DNA of 42,103 nt from an uncultured Verrucomicrobiota bacterium (GCA_903873415.1 CAIQOK010000048.1:1-42103); one strand, 5' to 3'; positions 1-8,110 are shown, counted from the stretch's first letter. Made by a program: numbers and translations. Notes: generated by a model from the sequence alone, not told the origin.

Positions 1-97
1 CGCTGGGGCGTCCACGCTTGGCTGGTTTGGGGAGCAACGGTTTGAGATAAACCCATTGGGCATCAGTCAGGTTGGTTTCGTAAAAGGCGATTTTCAT
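1..97 (-). CDS. IS5-family transposase, N-terminal fragment (cut by window edge)
   Basis: Only the first 32 codons are present. The translation begins MKIAFYETNLTDAQW and continues with LKPLLP and KRGRPS. This is the typical N-terminus of the small DUF4096/IS402-like helical domain that opens many IS5-family DDE transposases: the aromatic-rich LTDxQW motif, then P..KRGRP. The catalytic DDE domain lies outside the window. The ATG at 97 is the natural start because it sits inside the element downstream of the terminal repeat at 204-217. Whether the full gene is intact cannot be told from here. Confidence 0.75.
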   Translation of the reverse strand, partial: MKIAFYETNLTDAQWVYLKPLLPKPAKRGRPS

Positions 98-203
98 CGC
101 CTGAAAAGCGCTGCCGCGAATGAAAGCCCCAAAACCGGACTGTGAAATCGAGTTTTTTTGGTTTTATTTCGGTTTGATACTCGCCGGAAACGCCCGCCTC
201 TCT

Positions 204-217
204 TTTTCAGACAGGCT
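204..217 (-). repeat. IS5-type terminal inverted repeat (5' end)
   Basis: Minus-strand agcctgtctgaaaa marks the outer boundary of the left insertion sequence. An identical 14-mer bounds the right copy at 41968-41981. The flanking bases beyond each repeat differ, as expected for two independent insertions, so a target duplication cannot be paired within this window. Confidence 0.7.
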
Positions 218-322
218 ATAAGACAAGCCGCCACACTCTACCCCCACACCTCGGCGGAGAGAGCTGTTTATCGGCGACGGAATGGGCCGCTGGAGAGCCG
301 AGTGCGGGACGTTAAAGGCCAT

Positions 323-345
323 GGCGGGACGGGCGAACTCCCGCC
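323..345. other. 7-bp perfect stem-loop in the gap before the SGNH hydrolase
   Basis: The arms ggcggga (323-329) and tcccgcc (339-345) are exactly complementary around a 9-base loop. There is no T-run on either side, so it is not a convincing intrinsic terminator. The rest of 218-452 shows no supportable gene. It may be an intergenic palindromic repeat, but only one copy was noticed here. Confidence 0.35.
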
Positions 346-452
346 GGCGTGAGGGTGCTCAAAAGTGAGTTTTTCGCCTGAAAAACCAGGGAAAAATTTT
401 GGACGGCTGCTTGGCAGTTGCGCAAGAGGCCACTTTGAGAATAATAAGCCCC

Positions 453-1154
453 ATGCAACCAATCTGTTTCCCCCGAGCCATCCGGTTTCTGCCCCTCACG
501 TTTCTGATCTGCCTGCTCCCCGGCTGCGCATCGGTCCCGCAGGCTCCGGTCGCTCGTGAGGGGATAGAGTGGTGCGACATCTGGATCGCCCACGCCAACG
601 AAACCAATCTGCCCCGGGTGCTGCTCATAGGCGACTCCATCACCCGCGGCTATTATCCGGCGGTGGAACAGCGCTTGGCCGGCAAAGCCTATGTGGCGCG
701 GCTGGCCACCTCGGCCTTTATCTCCGACCCGATGCTTCTGCAGCAGGTGTCGATGGTGCTGGACCACAATCGGTTTGAGGTGATTCAGTTCAACAACGGC
801 ATGCATGGATGGCAGCACGACGAGGCGGAGTATGGCCGGGCTTTCCATGCGTTTGTGGCCAACCTGCGGCGGCATGCGCCCCAAGCAAAACTCATCTGGG
901 CCAGCACGACACCTCTAAAGCCCTCTGCCGAATCCCGGACTGCCCATCCGGGTCAAGCCTCCGATGCTCGGGTCGCCGCCCGCAATTCCATCGCGCTGGA
1001 TTGTCTGAAGGGGCAGGGGATTGCGCTGACCGATCTTTACACCCCCGTTTTAGGCCATGCTGAATATTACAGCGATGGTGTCCACTTCAATCGGGATGGC
1101 ATTGCGGTTCAGGCTGGTGCTGTGGCCGCAGCCATCCGGGCATTGCTTCCATAA
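453..1154 (+). CDS. SGNH/GDSL-family hydrolase, predicted lipoprotein
   Basis: A 233-residue secreted hydrolase. I chose the ATG at 453 because it gives a short basic and hydrophobic signal ending in the lipobox LLPGC (Cys25). The open frame reaches back to 399 but those residues look non-coding. SGNH motifs are visible: GDSIT (block I, nucleophile Ser), a central FNNGMHGW block with the Asn-Gly pair, and SDGVHFN near the C-terminus carrying the catalytic Asp and His. Proteins of this family are esterases or carbohydrate deacetylases; in Verrucomicrobiota secreted members often remove acetyl groups from polysaccharides, but the substrate here is unknown. It is convergent with the sugar operon that ends 30 bases downstream. 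There is no clear Shine-Dalgarno sequence. Confidence 0.8.
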   Translation: MQPICFPRAIRFLPLTFLICLLPGCASVPQAPVAREGIEWCDIWIAHANETNLPRVLLIGDSITRGYYPAVEQRLAGKAYVARLATSAFISDPMLLQQVSMVLDHNRFEVIQFNNGMHGWQHDEAEYGRAFHAFVANLRRHAPQAKLIWASTTPLKPSAESRTAHPGQASDARVAARNSIALDCLKGQGIALTDLYTPVLGHAEYYSDGVHFNRDGIAVQAGAVAAAIRALLP

Positions 1155-1184
1155 ACAATTTTCAGGCGGGCCGGCCTGTGTTCC

Positions 1185-2213
1185 TTAAACGGCAGGCATC
1201 CGGACCACGGCTTTGATCACCCCAGCCTCGGGTTTTAGCCAGGTCGGGAAAACGCCCGGCAGGTCGGCGAATTCCGCCCGGTGGGTCAGCCACGGCCGGG
1301 TGTCAATCCGTCCCGACTCGATCAAGCCAATGATGCGGGGGAAGTCGGCGCTCAGGGCGTTGCGGCTGGCCAGGATGCTCAGTTCCCGGCGGTGCAGCAG
1401 CGCAGCATGCGGGAAGCAAAGATCCTTGGAGCTGATGCCGACATAGACGATGCGACCGGCGAAGGCGGCAAATTCCAGGCAACGACTCATGGATTCATTA
1501 TGGCCGGTGGCGTCGATGACCACATCCGCCAACTGGTTTCCGGTGAGTCGGGCCAGGGTGGGCAGGGCTTGAGGGCCGGCGAGAATGGTGTCTTGCACCC
1601 CCATTTTTTCACGCACGAAGCCAAGCCGCTGCTCGTTCAAATCAAGGACAAAGACCCGGGCACCCGAAACGCGCGCAAACTCGATCACTGACAACCCGAT
1701 TGGACCGGCTCCGAGCACGATGACATTCTCGCCGGGCTTGGGCGCGGCGCGGTTGACCGCATGGCAGCCTATGGCCAGTGTCTCCACCAGGGCGAGTTGT
1801 TCGGGGGCCAGAGAGCGGGAGATATGCAACTTGCGGGCCGGCAGGTTGAAAAGCGGGCGCAATCCGCCATCGCAGTGGACACCCAGAGTCTGGTGGTTTT
1901 CACAGCAATTGGTGTGGCCGCGCCGGCACGAGTAGCACTGTTGGCAATTGATGTAGGGCTCGACGGCGCAGTGATCGCCGGGGCGCACGTTGGTGACGTC
2001 GCCGCCCACCGCCACCACTTCCACGCCCAGCTCATGGCCGGGAATGCGCGGGTAGGAGAAAAAGGCCATCTTGCCCAGATACCCGCCGTAGTCCGTGCCG
2101 CAAATGCCCACGGCATGAACGCGAACTTGGGCTTGCCCCGGTCCGGGGGGGGCGGGGGCGGCCGTGTCGATGATTTGCAACCGGCCCGGTTCCGTCAGCT
2201 CAACGGCTTGCAT
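1185..2213 (-). CDS. zinc-dependent medium-chain alcohol/polyol dehydrogenase
   Basis: A 342-residue medium-chain dehydrogenase of the threonine/sorbitol dehydrogenase type, expected to oxidise a sugar-derived alcohol with NAD(P). The catalytic zinc site is visible as Cys38 (GICGTD) and His60-Glu61 (GHE). The structural zinc cluster is complete: Cys90, Cys93, Cys96 and Cys104. A Rossmann GAGPIG motif follows in the second half. The ATG at 2213 lies five bases after the stop of the aldo/keto reductase gene, so it is the last gene of a four-gene operon. The same frame is open far upstream, but that stretch is antisense-like shadow of the preceding gene. In this context the substrate is likely an intermediate of deoxy- or hexose-sugar oxidation; the exact one is inference. 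Confidence 0.88.
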   Translation of the reverse strand: MQAVELTEPGRLQIIDTAAPAPPGPGQAQVRVHAVGICGTDYGGYLGKMAFFSYPRIPGHELGVEVVAVGGDVTNVRPGDHCAVEPYINCQQCYSCRRGHTNCCENHQTLGVHCDGGLRPLFNLPARKLHISRSLAPEQLALVETLAIGCHAVNRAAPKPGENVIVLGAGPIGLSVIEFARVSGARVFVLDLNEQRLGFVREKMGVQDTILAGPQALPTLARLTGNQLADVVIDATGHNESMSRCLEFAAFAGRIVYVGISSKDLCFPHAALLHRRELSILASRNALSADFPRIIGLIESGRIDTRPWLTHRAEFADLPGVFPTWLKPEAGVIKAVVRMPAV

Positions 2214-2218
2214 GGCAG

Positions 2219-3154
2219 CTAGTTGTTCTCCGCGAGTCCCTCGGCATGGCCGAGGTTTTTGACCGGCGCGAAAATGGCTTGAACCTCGCGCAGCAGGGCT
2301 TGGTCGATCGGTTGGGCCGCCCATCGGGCCCACTGTCGGATGTTGGCCGGGTTGGCGCTCCCGGCCACGGTGGTGGTGATATCCGGATTGGCCAGGCAGA
2401 ACTGAAGCGCAAGCTGGGCGATGTCGATGCCTTTGCCTGCGCAATGGGCGGCAGCGGCGCGGGCGGCGGCTTTGACCTCTGCGGGTTCCTTGAGCCAGAC
2501 GGGCAGGGGGGCATTGGTCAGGAGGCGAGCGCTGAAAGGACCGGCGTTGATGGCCCCGATCCCACGTTCTTTTAGCCAGGGCACCGTCTCGTCGCCGAAT
2601 CGGCTGTTTTGCAGCGTGTATTGGTTGTAGTTCAAGACGCAATCCACCTCCGTCTGGTCGCAGATGAATTTGAAAATCTTTTGCGGGTAGCCGCTCAACC
2701 CGAGGTGCCGCACCTTGCCGGCCTGCTGCGCCTTGCGCAGGGCCGGCAGCGTCTCGTCTACAATCATCTGTTGCATCGGGACGAATTCAATGTCATGACA
2801 CAAAACCAGATCCAAGTGCCCGCAACCCAAGCGGTGCAGGGAGACGTCAATGCTCTCGGTCACGCGCCGGGCGGAGAAATCGAAATGGGTCAGGTCGTAA
2901 CGCCCCAGCTTGGTGCCCAGCATATAACTGTCGCGCGGCACGCCTTTGAGTGCGAAGCCCAGCAGCACTTCGCTCGCACCCCGTCCGTAGAAGGGGGAGG
3001 TGTCAATAAAGTTCAACCCGCAGTCCAGCGCGGTGCGCACGCTCTGCATGGCCTCTTCCAGCGTCACGCTGCGGAACTCCGCGCCCAGGGACGAGGCCCC
3101 AAAACTCAGGATGGGCAGATGCAGATTGGTTTTACCGAGTCGTCGGGTTTGCAT
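2219..3154 (-). CDS. aldo/keto reductase, L-galactose/L-fucose dehydrogenase-like
   Basis: A 311-residue (alpha/beta)8 NAD(P)-dependent oxidoreductase. The catalytic tetrad is complete: Asp51, Tyr56, Lys82 and His120 (motifs FIDTSPFYG, GTKLG, LCHD). The N-terminal RRLGKTNLHLPILSFGASSLG pattern resembles the group holding plant L-galactose dehydrogenase and bacterial L-fucose (D-threo-aldose) 1-dehydrogenases, which oxidise the anomeric carbon of a free sugar to a lactone. The gene follows a RbsD/FucU mutarotase by 15 bases and precedes the zinc dehydrogenase by five. A mutarotase that supplies the right anomer to a pyranose dehydrogenase makes functional sense. Substrate identity (L-fucose, L-galactose or another aldose) is inferred, not shown. 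Confidence 0.87.
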   Translation of the reverse strand: MQTRRLGKTNLHLPILSFGASSLGAEFRSVTLEEAMQSVRTALDCGLNFIDTSPFYGRGASEVLLGFALKGVPRDSYMLGTKLGRYDLTHFDFSARRVTESIDVSLHRLGCGHLDLVLCHDIEFVPMQQMIVDETLPALRKAQQAGKVRHLGLSGYPQKIFKFICDQTEVDCVLNYNQYTLQNSRFGDETVPWLKERGIGAINAGPFSARLLTNAPLPVWLKEPAEVKAAARAAAAHCAGKGIDIAQLALQFCLANPDITTTVAGSANPANIRQWARWAAQPIDQALLREVQAIFAPVKNLGHAEGLAENN

Positions 3155-3169
3155 GGCTTGGCAGATGGA

Positions 3170-3616
3170 TCAGGCGGTTCGGCAACCCACGGTCAGCAGC
3201 ACATTGGACCAGAGCGCCTGGTCGGCCGTCTGGATGGTCAGCACATGGTCGGGTGACTCCACCGCCTTGTAAAATTCCCACTTCGGGATAGGGCTGATGG
3301 GCGCCGCGATGCCAGCCTCCTTGGTAAGGGTGCGGAACTCCTGCCAGACGGCCGGCTCCCCGAATTTCGCGTAGGGATCCCCGGCGTCTATGCCCATGGT
3401 GTTCACTTCGTCGATGACCACCGCACTAAGGATGGCGCGGAGCACTTGTGCCACGGTGGGCACGCCCGGGGTGAGTTGCAGGCAGATCAGATCTGAATTG
3501 GGCCCGCGCTTGCTGGAGGCGGGATAATTCCCGTCGGCAATGAGGATCTTCGAGTGGTGCCCGGCCCGGGCGCAGAGCCGCAGGATTTCGGGGTGGAGGA
3601 GGGTGGTTTTAAGCAT
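3170..3616 (-). CDS. RbsD/FucU family sugar mutarotase
   Basis: A 148-residue protein with the family signature AGHHSKILIADGNYP near the N-terminus (His20 of GHxxxI is the expected catalytic or binding histidine) and the usual length of about 140-150 residues. RbsD and FucU interconvert sugar anomers or ring forms, for ribose or L-fucose respectively. Its start overlaps the end of the upstream isomerase gene by eight bases, suggesting translational coupling. The dehydrogenase next in line points toward FucU-type chemistry on fucose or galactose-series sugars, but RbsD-type activity cannot be excluded from sequence alone. Confidence 0.85.
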   Translation of the reverse strand: MLKTTLLHPEILRLCARAGHHSKILIADGNYPASSKRGPNSDLICLQLTPGVPTVAQVLRAILSAVVIDEVNTMGIDAGDPYAKFGEPAVWQEFRTLTKEAGIAAPISPIPKWEFYKAVESPDHVLTIQTADQALWSNVLLTVGCRTA

Positions 3617-4553
3617 GGCGTGGTTGATCGGTTTTAAGCAGTTGGCAAAAGGCGTTGCGGGTTTGGCGGGCCGCCGCCTCGGGGGTCGGCAGTGGCAGCA
3701 CTTCGGCGCTCAAATAGCCCTTATAGCCGACCCCCAACAAGGCCTCAATGATCGGGGCGGTTTCCAAGTGGCCAAAGCCGATGGCCTGACGGTTGGAGTC
3801 GGCAAAATGCACATGCCCCAGATACCCGGCCACGGCCCGAAGAGCCGCTGGAATCGATGCCTCCTCCAGGTTCATGTGAAAGAGGTCGCAGAGCAGTTTG
3901 ACGTGGGAGATTTTGCGGCTTGAAAGAAATGCGGCCGCATCCTCCGCCCGGTTGAAAAGATTGGTCTCGTAACGGTTGAGCGGCTCGTAAAGCAGGGGGA
4001 TGCCATGCCGTCCTGCGCGCCGGCCCAGGCTCTTCAACCCCTCCGCCAGCCACTTCTCAGCCTGTTTTCGGCCCGACTCCGGTTCCACCCGCCCCTGCAT
4101 GGACCCAATGATGACCGGCGCATCCAAAGCGGCTCCCAGATCGATGAGGCTGCCGATAAATTCCCAGGCCCTGACGCGGACGGATGGGTCGGGGCTGGTA
4201 AGGGTTAAACGATGTTTGATCCAGCCCGCTCCGCTGCCCAGTGCGGCAAGGGCAAGACCATGCTTTTTCAGGACCGAGCGCAGGTCGCTTGGCGTTACCG
4301 CTTCTGCCGAGGGTAGGAAGAGTTCCACGGCATCAAAGCCCAAGGCCGCAGCCCGGGCGCAGCCCCGGTTCAGGTCGCCCGAAAACACGAACGGCCCGCC
4401 CTTGCTCTCGGGCACCATCGAGAGGGTCACGGCGCAGCGGATGCGGGGTTTGAGCGGTTGTTCCAGTTGCCGGGCGACTGGTAGGGAGCGGACCGCCGGT
4501 TGCCGGTCGCGGCGCGGTTTGATTTTGGGACTGCCCGTTAGCATCGGCCCCAT
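3609..4553 (-). CDS. sugar-phosphate isomerase/epimerase-like TIM-barrel protein (AP_endonuc_2 fold)
   Basis: About 314 residues of the xylose-isomerase-like TIM-barrel family. Visible barrel pieces are IRCAVTLSMVPESKGGP (strand 1), ALGFDAVELF (strand 2), LLYEPLNRYETNLFN (metal Glu), LLCDLFHMNLEE (metal Asp and His), GHVHFADSNRQAIGFGH and YLSAEVLP (terminal metal Glu). Family members isomerise or epimerise sugars and keto-acids using a divalent metal. It is the first gene of the minus-strand sugar operon and overlaps the RbsD/FucU gene. The start is uncertain: ATGs exist at 4556, 4553 and 4544, with a GTG at 4430 and an ATG at 4418, but strand 1 of the barrel needs sequence upstream of 4430. 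The 40-odd N-terminal residues are unusually basic and lie next to an IS21-like end, so this N-terminus may be rebuilt from mobile-element sequence. Confidence 0.8.
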   Translation of the reverse strand: MGPMLTGSPKIKPRRDRQPAVRSLPVARQLEQPLKPRIRCAVTLSMVPESKGGPFVFSGDLNRGCARAAALGFDAVELFLPSAEAVTPSDLRSVLKKHGLALAALGSGAGWIKHRLTLTSPDPSVRVRAWEFIGSLIDLGAALDAPVIIGSMQGRVEPESGRKQAEKWLAEGLKSLGRRAGRHGIPLLYEPLNRYETNLFNRAEDAAAFLSSRKISHVKLLCDLFHMNLEEASIPAALRAVAGYLGHVHFADSNRQAIGFGHLETAPIIEALLGVGYKGYLSAEVLPLPTPEAAARQTRNAFCQLLKTDQPRHA

Positions 4554-4556
4554 CAT

Positions 4557-5103
4557 GCCTCGTTTTCTGCGGGCGGCAAGTCCGGACCCGTGCCCTATCG
4601 GCGGGAGTTCAAAATGAGAAACCTGTGTGAGTTCAAAAGGAGAAAGTTTACAGGGAATAACATCCCAAGATTTCGGGCCGGATATTTTGTGGTGACTGTG
4701 GGGGTATGTTGCGGCCAAGAAATTGCATAAAATACTGTGGGTGATTGTGATGGATGCGCGTTGGGTTGCGGCGACGTGCCGGCTGCGGCCCGGAAAATCG
4801 ATCTGGTGAGCGGTGTTGATCCGGCGGCGTAAATGGAGTGCCGGATGCAGGTCTAGCAGGGTGGCAGTAGGGCAACGACGGATGGCCGCGTCGCCCTTCC
4901 ACCAGCGTCTTGTCCCAAGCCGCATCGGGGCTGTGGCCGGTAGCAGTGGCGGCGTCATGCGCGGTGCCGTTGATGCCGCAAAACCGCACCCCGACAAACT
5001 CGGATAAGCGCGCCTGTGGCCCGCTAATGATTGGGGGTTGATTCTTTGTGTCGATTTTTTTGTGGAAATCCCGCACGCTTTCCCCCACAGTGCTTGGCGA
5101 TAT
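4557..5103. other. 547-base intergenic region with tandem repeat; no convincing gene
   Basis: It separates the divergent sugar operon and the E2 gene and should hold both promoters. Open frames cross it on both strands but lack family resemblance and appear to be extensions of neighbours. The repeat at 4605-4652 is the only structured part next to the isomerase. An AT-rich patch around 4720-4740 (ttgcataaaatac) is a possible promoter element, without a well-spaced -35/-10 pair on either strand. Confidence 0.5.
4605..4652. repeat. tandem 17-bp repeat ending in TTTACA, IS21-type terminal repeat candidate
   Basis: Two near-identical 17-mers, gagttcaaaatgagaaa (4605-4621) and gagttcaaaaggagaaa (4629-4645), lie exactly 24 bases apart and are followed by tttaca (4647-4652). 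Read on the minus strand the unit starts TGTAAA and then has two staggered repeats. This is the layout of ends of IS21-family elements, which carry multiple terminal binding repeats for IstA. No istA or istB gene is next to it, so it would be a remnant. Alternatively it is a tandem operator upstream of the sugar operon. Confidence 0.5.
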
Positions 5104-6405
5104 ATGGATGTAAAACTGCCGCGTCTCGGTGAAGGTGCTGATTCGGGTGTCGTGGTCACCGTCTTTGTGAAAGAAGGCGATACCGTGGTGCTGGATCAGG
5201 CCGTAATGGAACTTGAAAACGAAAAGGCTGTCGCCTCGATTCCCTCCACGGGTGCGGGCGTGGTCCAGAAAGTCCATGTGAAAGTGGGCGATCGGATCAG
5301 CGTAGGCCAGCGTATTTTTTCCCTGACTGAGGCGGGTGCCGTCGGGGTTGTAGCACCTGCGGCGCCGGCACCGGCTGCTGCCGTCAAGCGCGCCGCGCCG
5401 TCCGCTCCGACCCCGGTAGCCGCCGCCGAGCAGACCGGCGTCGAGGATTTCAGTGGGACGGAATTGCCTGAGTTGGATTCCAATGCCGCGCCGGTGGCGT
5501 CCCCCTCGCTGCGGCGCATGGCCCGTGAGCTTGGCTTGGACCTTAGCAAGGTCCGTGGCAGCCAAGCCGGGGGGCGCATTATTCTCAGCGATGTGCGCGC
5601 TTATCTGGCCCGGTTGCAGAGGCCCGTTGTGCCGCCCCAAGCCGCCCCAGCCCCCGCGGTCGCGGCCAAAACGCCGTCCGAATCCATTGATTTCTCAAAG
5701 TGGGGCCCCGTCACTAAGAAGTCGGTCACTCCGTTGCGTCAGGTCATTGCCCGGCGGATGTGGGAGAACTGGAATGCCATTCCGCATGTCACCCAGTTCG
5801 ACGACGCGGACTTCACCCGGCTCAATGAGCTGCGGAAGAAATTCGCCCCTGATTACCAGGCCAAGGGCGTCAAGCTCACCTTGACCCCCTTGGTGCTCAA
5901 GGCGCTGGTGGCAACACTCAAAAAGCACCCCGTTTTCAACGCCAGCCTCGACGAAGCGGCCAACGAGATTGTCCTCAAGGATTATTTCCACATCGGCATC
6001 GCGGTGGACACCGAGCATGGGTTGATCGTGCCGGTCCTGCGGGATGTGGACAAGAAAAGTCCTCTGGAGCTGGGTAAGGAATTGGAAGTGCTTGCCTCCA
6101 AGGCGCGCGACCGGAAGGTGTCCGGCGAGGAGCTCAAGGGTGGAACCTTTACCATTTCCAATCAGGGCGCCATCGGCGGGGGGCACTTCACCCCGATCGT
6201 CAACAAACCGGAAGTGGCGATTCTCGGTCTGGGCCGCGGCGCTTTGCAACCGGTTGTGCGTGAGGGCAAGGTGGAGGTTCGCATGATGACGCCGCTGGGA
6301 TTGAGCTACGATCACCGGGTGATAGACGGCGGGAGTGCGGCCCGGTTCATTGTGGACCTGGTTGCCTCGCTGCAGGAGTTCCCCGAAGCCGCGGTAAAAA
6401 TTTAA
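5104..6405 (+). CDS. 2-oxoacid dehydrogenase E2 (dihydrolipoamide acyltransferase)
   Basis: A 433-residue E2, most likely of pyruvate dehydrogenase. Domain order: one lipoyl domain (residues 1-80, lipoyl Lys41 in ENEKAVA), an Ala/Pro-rich linker, the peripheral-subunit-binding domain (PSLRRMARELGLDLSKV, about 130-170), a second linker, then the catalytic acyltransferase core with the signature DHRVIDGG (His404, Asp408). I took the ATG at 5104 because the lipoyl domain begins directly there (MDVKLPRLGEG); the frame is open to 5038 but those residues do not match. The E3 gene follows 15 bases downstream. No E1 gene is adjacent, so it must be encoded elsewhere. No strong ribosome-binding site is seen. 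Confidence 0.93.
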   Translation: MDVKLPRLGEGADSGVVVTVFVKEGDTVVLDQAVMELENEKAVASIPSTGAGVVQKVHVKVGDRISVGQRIFSLTEAGAVGVVAPAAPAPAAAVKRAAPSAPTPVAAAEQTGVEDFSGTELPELDSNAAPVASPSLRRMARELGLDLSKVRGSQAGGRIILSDVRAYLARLQRPVVPPQAAPAPAVAAKTPSESIDFSKWGPVTKKSVTPLRQVIARRMWENWNAIPHVTQFDDADFTRLNELRKKFAPDYQAKGVKLTLTPLVLKALVATLKKHPVFNASLDEAANEIVLKDYFHIGIAVDTEHGLIVPVLRDVDKKSPLELGKELEVLASKARDRKVSGEELKGGTFTISNQGAIGGGHFTPIVNKPEVAILGLGRGALQPVVREGKVEVRMMTPLGLSYDHRVIDGGSAARFIVDLVASLQEFPEAAVKI

Positions 6406-6420
6406 CGACTCTTTATTTTC

Positions 6421-7836
6421 ATGGATTCAATCAAAACTGAATTAGTAGTGGTCGGGGCCGGCCCGGGCGGATATGCCGCGGCGTTCTACGCGGCGGATTT
6501 GGGCAGGAAAGTCCTGCTGATCGAGCGCGAACCCCGTCTGGGCGGCGTGTGTTTGAATCGCGGTTGCATCCCTTCCAAGGCGCTGCTCCATGCGACCCAC
6601 CAGATCACAGCCGCGCGCGACTCCGAGAGCCGCGGCATCACTTTCGCCGCACCCTCTATTGATCTCTCCAAGCTGCGCGCATGGAAGGAATCCATCCTGA
6701 CCAAGCTGGGGGGCGGGATCGCCCAGTTGGCCAAGATGCGCGGTGTGCAGGTCATTCAGGGCCGCGCCTATTTTGAAGGCTCGCAATCGCTGCGGGTCGA
6801 GACCCCGCAAGGTCAGCAGTTTGTTTCCTACGAGAACGCCATTATCGCCGCCGGTTCGATCCCGGCATTGCCCAAGGCCTTTGATTTGGGCAATCCGCAG
6901 GTCATGACTTCCACTGAAGCCCTTGAGATTGAGGATATTCCGCAAAGCCTGCTGGTGGTGGGCGGCGGGTATATCGGCATGGAGATGGGGACCGTTTATG
7001 CCGCCTTGGGCAGTCAGGTGACCGTGGTCGAGGCCATGGACAATATTCTGGCGGGAGCGGATCCCGATCTGGCCCGACCGGTTCTGGCTCATGCCAAGAA
7101 AATGTTCAAGGAAATCCGGCTTAAGGCGAAGGTTTTGAAAATGTCCACCGCCGGCAAGCAGATCAAAGTCGAAGTGGAATTTGACGGCAAGAAAGTCGTT
7201 GAACTCTACGATCGTGTGCTCGTCTCCGTCGGGCGTGTGCCGAACAGCTCCGACATGGGGCTGGAAAACACCGGGATCAAGCTGGACGAGAAGGGTTTTA
7301 TCAAGGTGAACTCCAGCCAGCAAACCGACGATCCCCATATTTTCGCCATCGGCGACATTGCCGGGGGGATCATGCTGGCCCACAAGGCGCACAAAGAAGC
7401 CCGGATTGCAGTCGAGGTGCTTCATGGGGAGAGCAGCGTGTTTGATAAAATCATCATCCCGGCCGTGGTCTTCACTGACCCGGAACTGGCGTGGTGCGGT
7501 TTGACCGAGGCTGAGGCCAAGGAGCGGGGCATCGCCTATGAAGTCTCCAAATTCCCTTGGTCAGCCTCGGGTCGGGCACTTTCGTTCGACCGCACGGATG
7601 GCGTCACCAAGATGCTGATTGATCCGGAGACGGAGCGGGTGTTGGGTGTGGGGATTTGCGGGGCGGGGGCCGGAGAACTGATTGCCGAAGCCGTGCTCGC
7701 GCTGGAGATGGGGGCCACCGCCCAAGACATCGCTCTTTGCGTGCATCCGCATCCCACGCTTTCCGAGACCTTGATGGAATGCGCCGAGGCGTTTTATGGG
7801 CACGCCACGCATACGATCGCCAAGAAACGGGCTTAA
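6421..7836 (+). CDS. lpdA: dihydrolipoamide dehydrogenase (E3)
   Basis: A 471-residue FAD/NAD-dependent disulfide oxidoreductase that re-oxidises the dihydrolipoyl group of E2. Visible elements are the FAD-binding GAGPGGYAAAFYAADLG, the redox-active disulfide CLNRGC (Cys44 and Cys49), the NAD-binding GGGYIGMEMG, the second FAD motif IFAIGDIAGG, and the C-terminal active-site HPHPTLSE (His444 and Glu449). Length and motifs match typical LpdA. It forms a two-gene unit with the E2 gene and is followed, 175 bases on, by a strong intrinsic terminator. The same E3 could serve other complexes such as 2-oxoglutarate dehydrogenase or glycine cleavage. Confidence 0.96.
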   Translation: MDSIKTELVVVGAGPGGYAAAFYAADLGRKVLLIEREPRLGGVCLNRGCIPSKALLHATHQITAARDSESRGITFAAPSIDLSKLRAWKESILTKLGGGIAQLAKMRGVQVIQGRAYFEGSQSLRVETPQGQQFVSYENAIIAAGSIPALPKAFDLGNPQVMTSTEALEIEDIPQSLLVVGGGYIGMEMGTVYAALGSQVTVVEAMDNILAGADPDLARPVLAHAKKMFKEIRLKAKVLKMSTAGKQIKVEVEFDGKKVVELYDRVLVSVGRVPNSSDMGLENTGIKLDEKGFIKVNSSQQTDDPHIFAIGDIAGGIMLAHKAHKEARIAVEVLHGESSVFDKIIIPAVVFTDPELAWCGLTEAEAKERGIAYEVSKFPWSASGRALSFDRTDGVTKMLIDPETERVLGVGICGAGAGELIAEAVLALEMGATAQDIALCVHPHPTLSETLMECAEAFYGHATHTIAKKRA

Positions 7837-8011
7837 GCGACCGTCCGCTTCCACCCCTTTGCCCTGAAATTCAATGCAAAGGTGGACAAGGCGCGTCTGG
7901 TTGGAGAGACGTCCTCCTAGAGCCTGATTCTTGAGCTGAATCTGCCGGCATTCGAGGTGGAAAATCGGCGTTGAAATCGTCGTTTCGCGGGGCAGCTATT
8001 TTGCCCTCTTT

Positions 8012-8041
8012 AACCGGACGCTTTGTGTCCGGTTTTTTTTG
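8012..8041 (+). terminator. rho-independent terminator after the E2-E3 unit
   Basis: A perfect 8-bp stem (aaccggac 8012-8019, gtccggtt 8027-8034) with a 7-base loop runs straight into a T-run. The T-run is only on the plus-strand side, so it ends transcripts from lpdA. The stretch 7837-8011 before it shows no supportable gene. Confidence 0.88.
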
Positions 8042-8110
8042 TTGTGTGCCGATGGCACAAAGCATGGCGCACAAACCTGATATTCGTGGCATTTGAGACG
8101 GCGAGGTTTA

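Larger units (their letters stand above)
1..217 (-). mobile_element. IS5-family insertion sequence, 5' part, truncated by the window edge
   Basis: This is the outer end of an insertion sequence whose body runs leftward out of the window. It holds the start of a transposase gene (start codon at 97) and, about 110 bases upstream of it, a terminal inverted repeat at 204-217 (minus strand agcctgtctgaaaa). The same 14 bases occur at 41968-41981 beside the 3' end of a similar transposase, in the orientation expected of the opposite end of the element. The match between the two ends is seen directly; family assignment to IS5 rests on the transposase termini. Confidence 0.8.

Noticed and set aside
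4560-5159. 200-residue N-terminal extension of the isomerase frame
   Set aside because: Composition is non-coding-like and it runs through the divergent promoter region and the tandem repeat; no family resemblance.
7915-7945. The agagcctgattcttgagctga stretch as another IS end
   Set aside because: It shares only agcctg with the IS5-type terminal repeat and no transposase sequence is near it.
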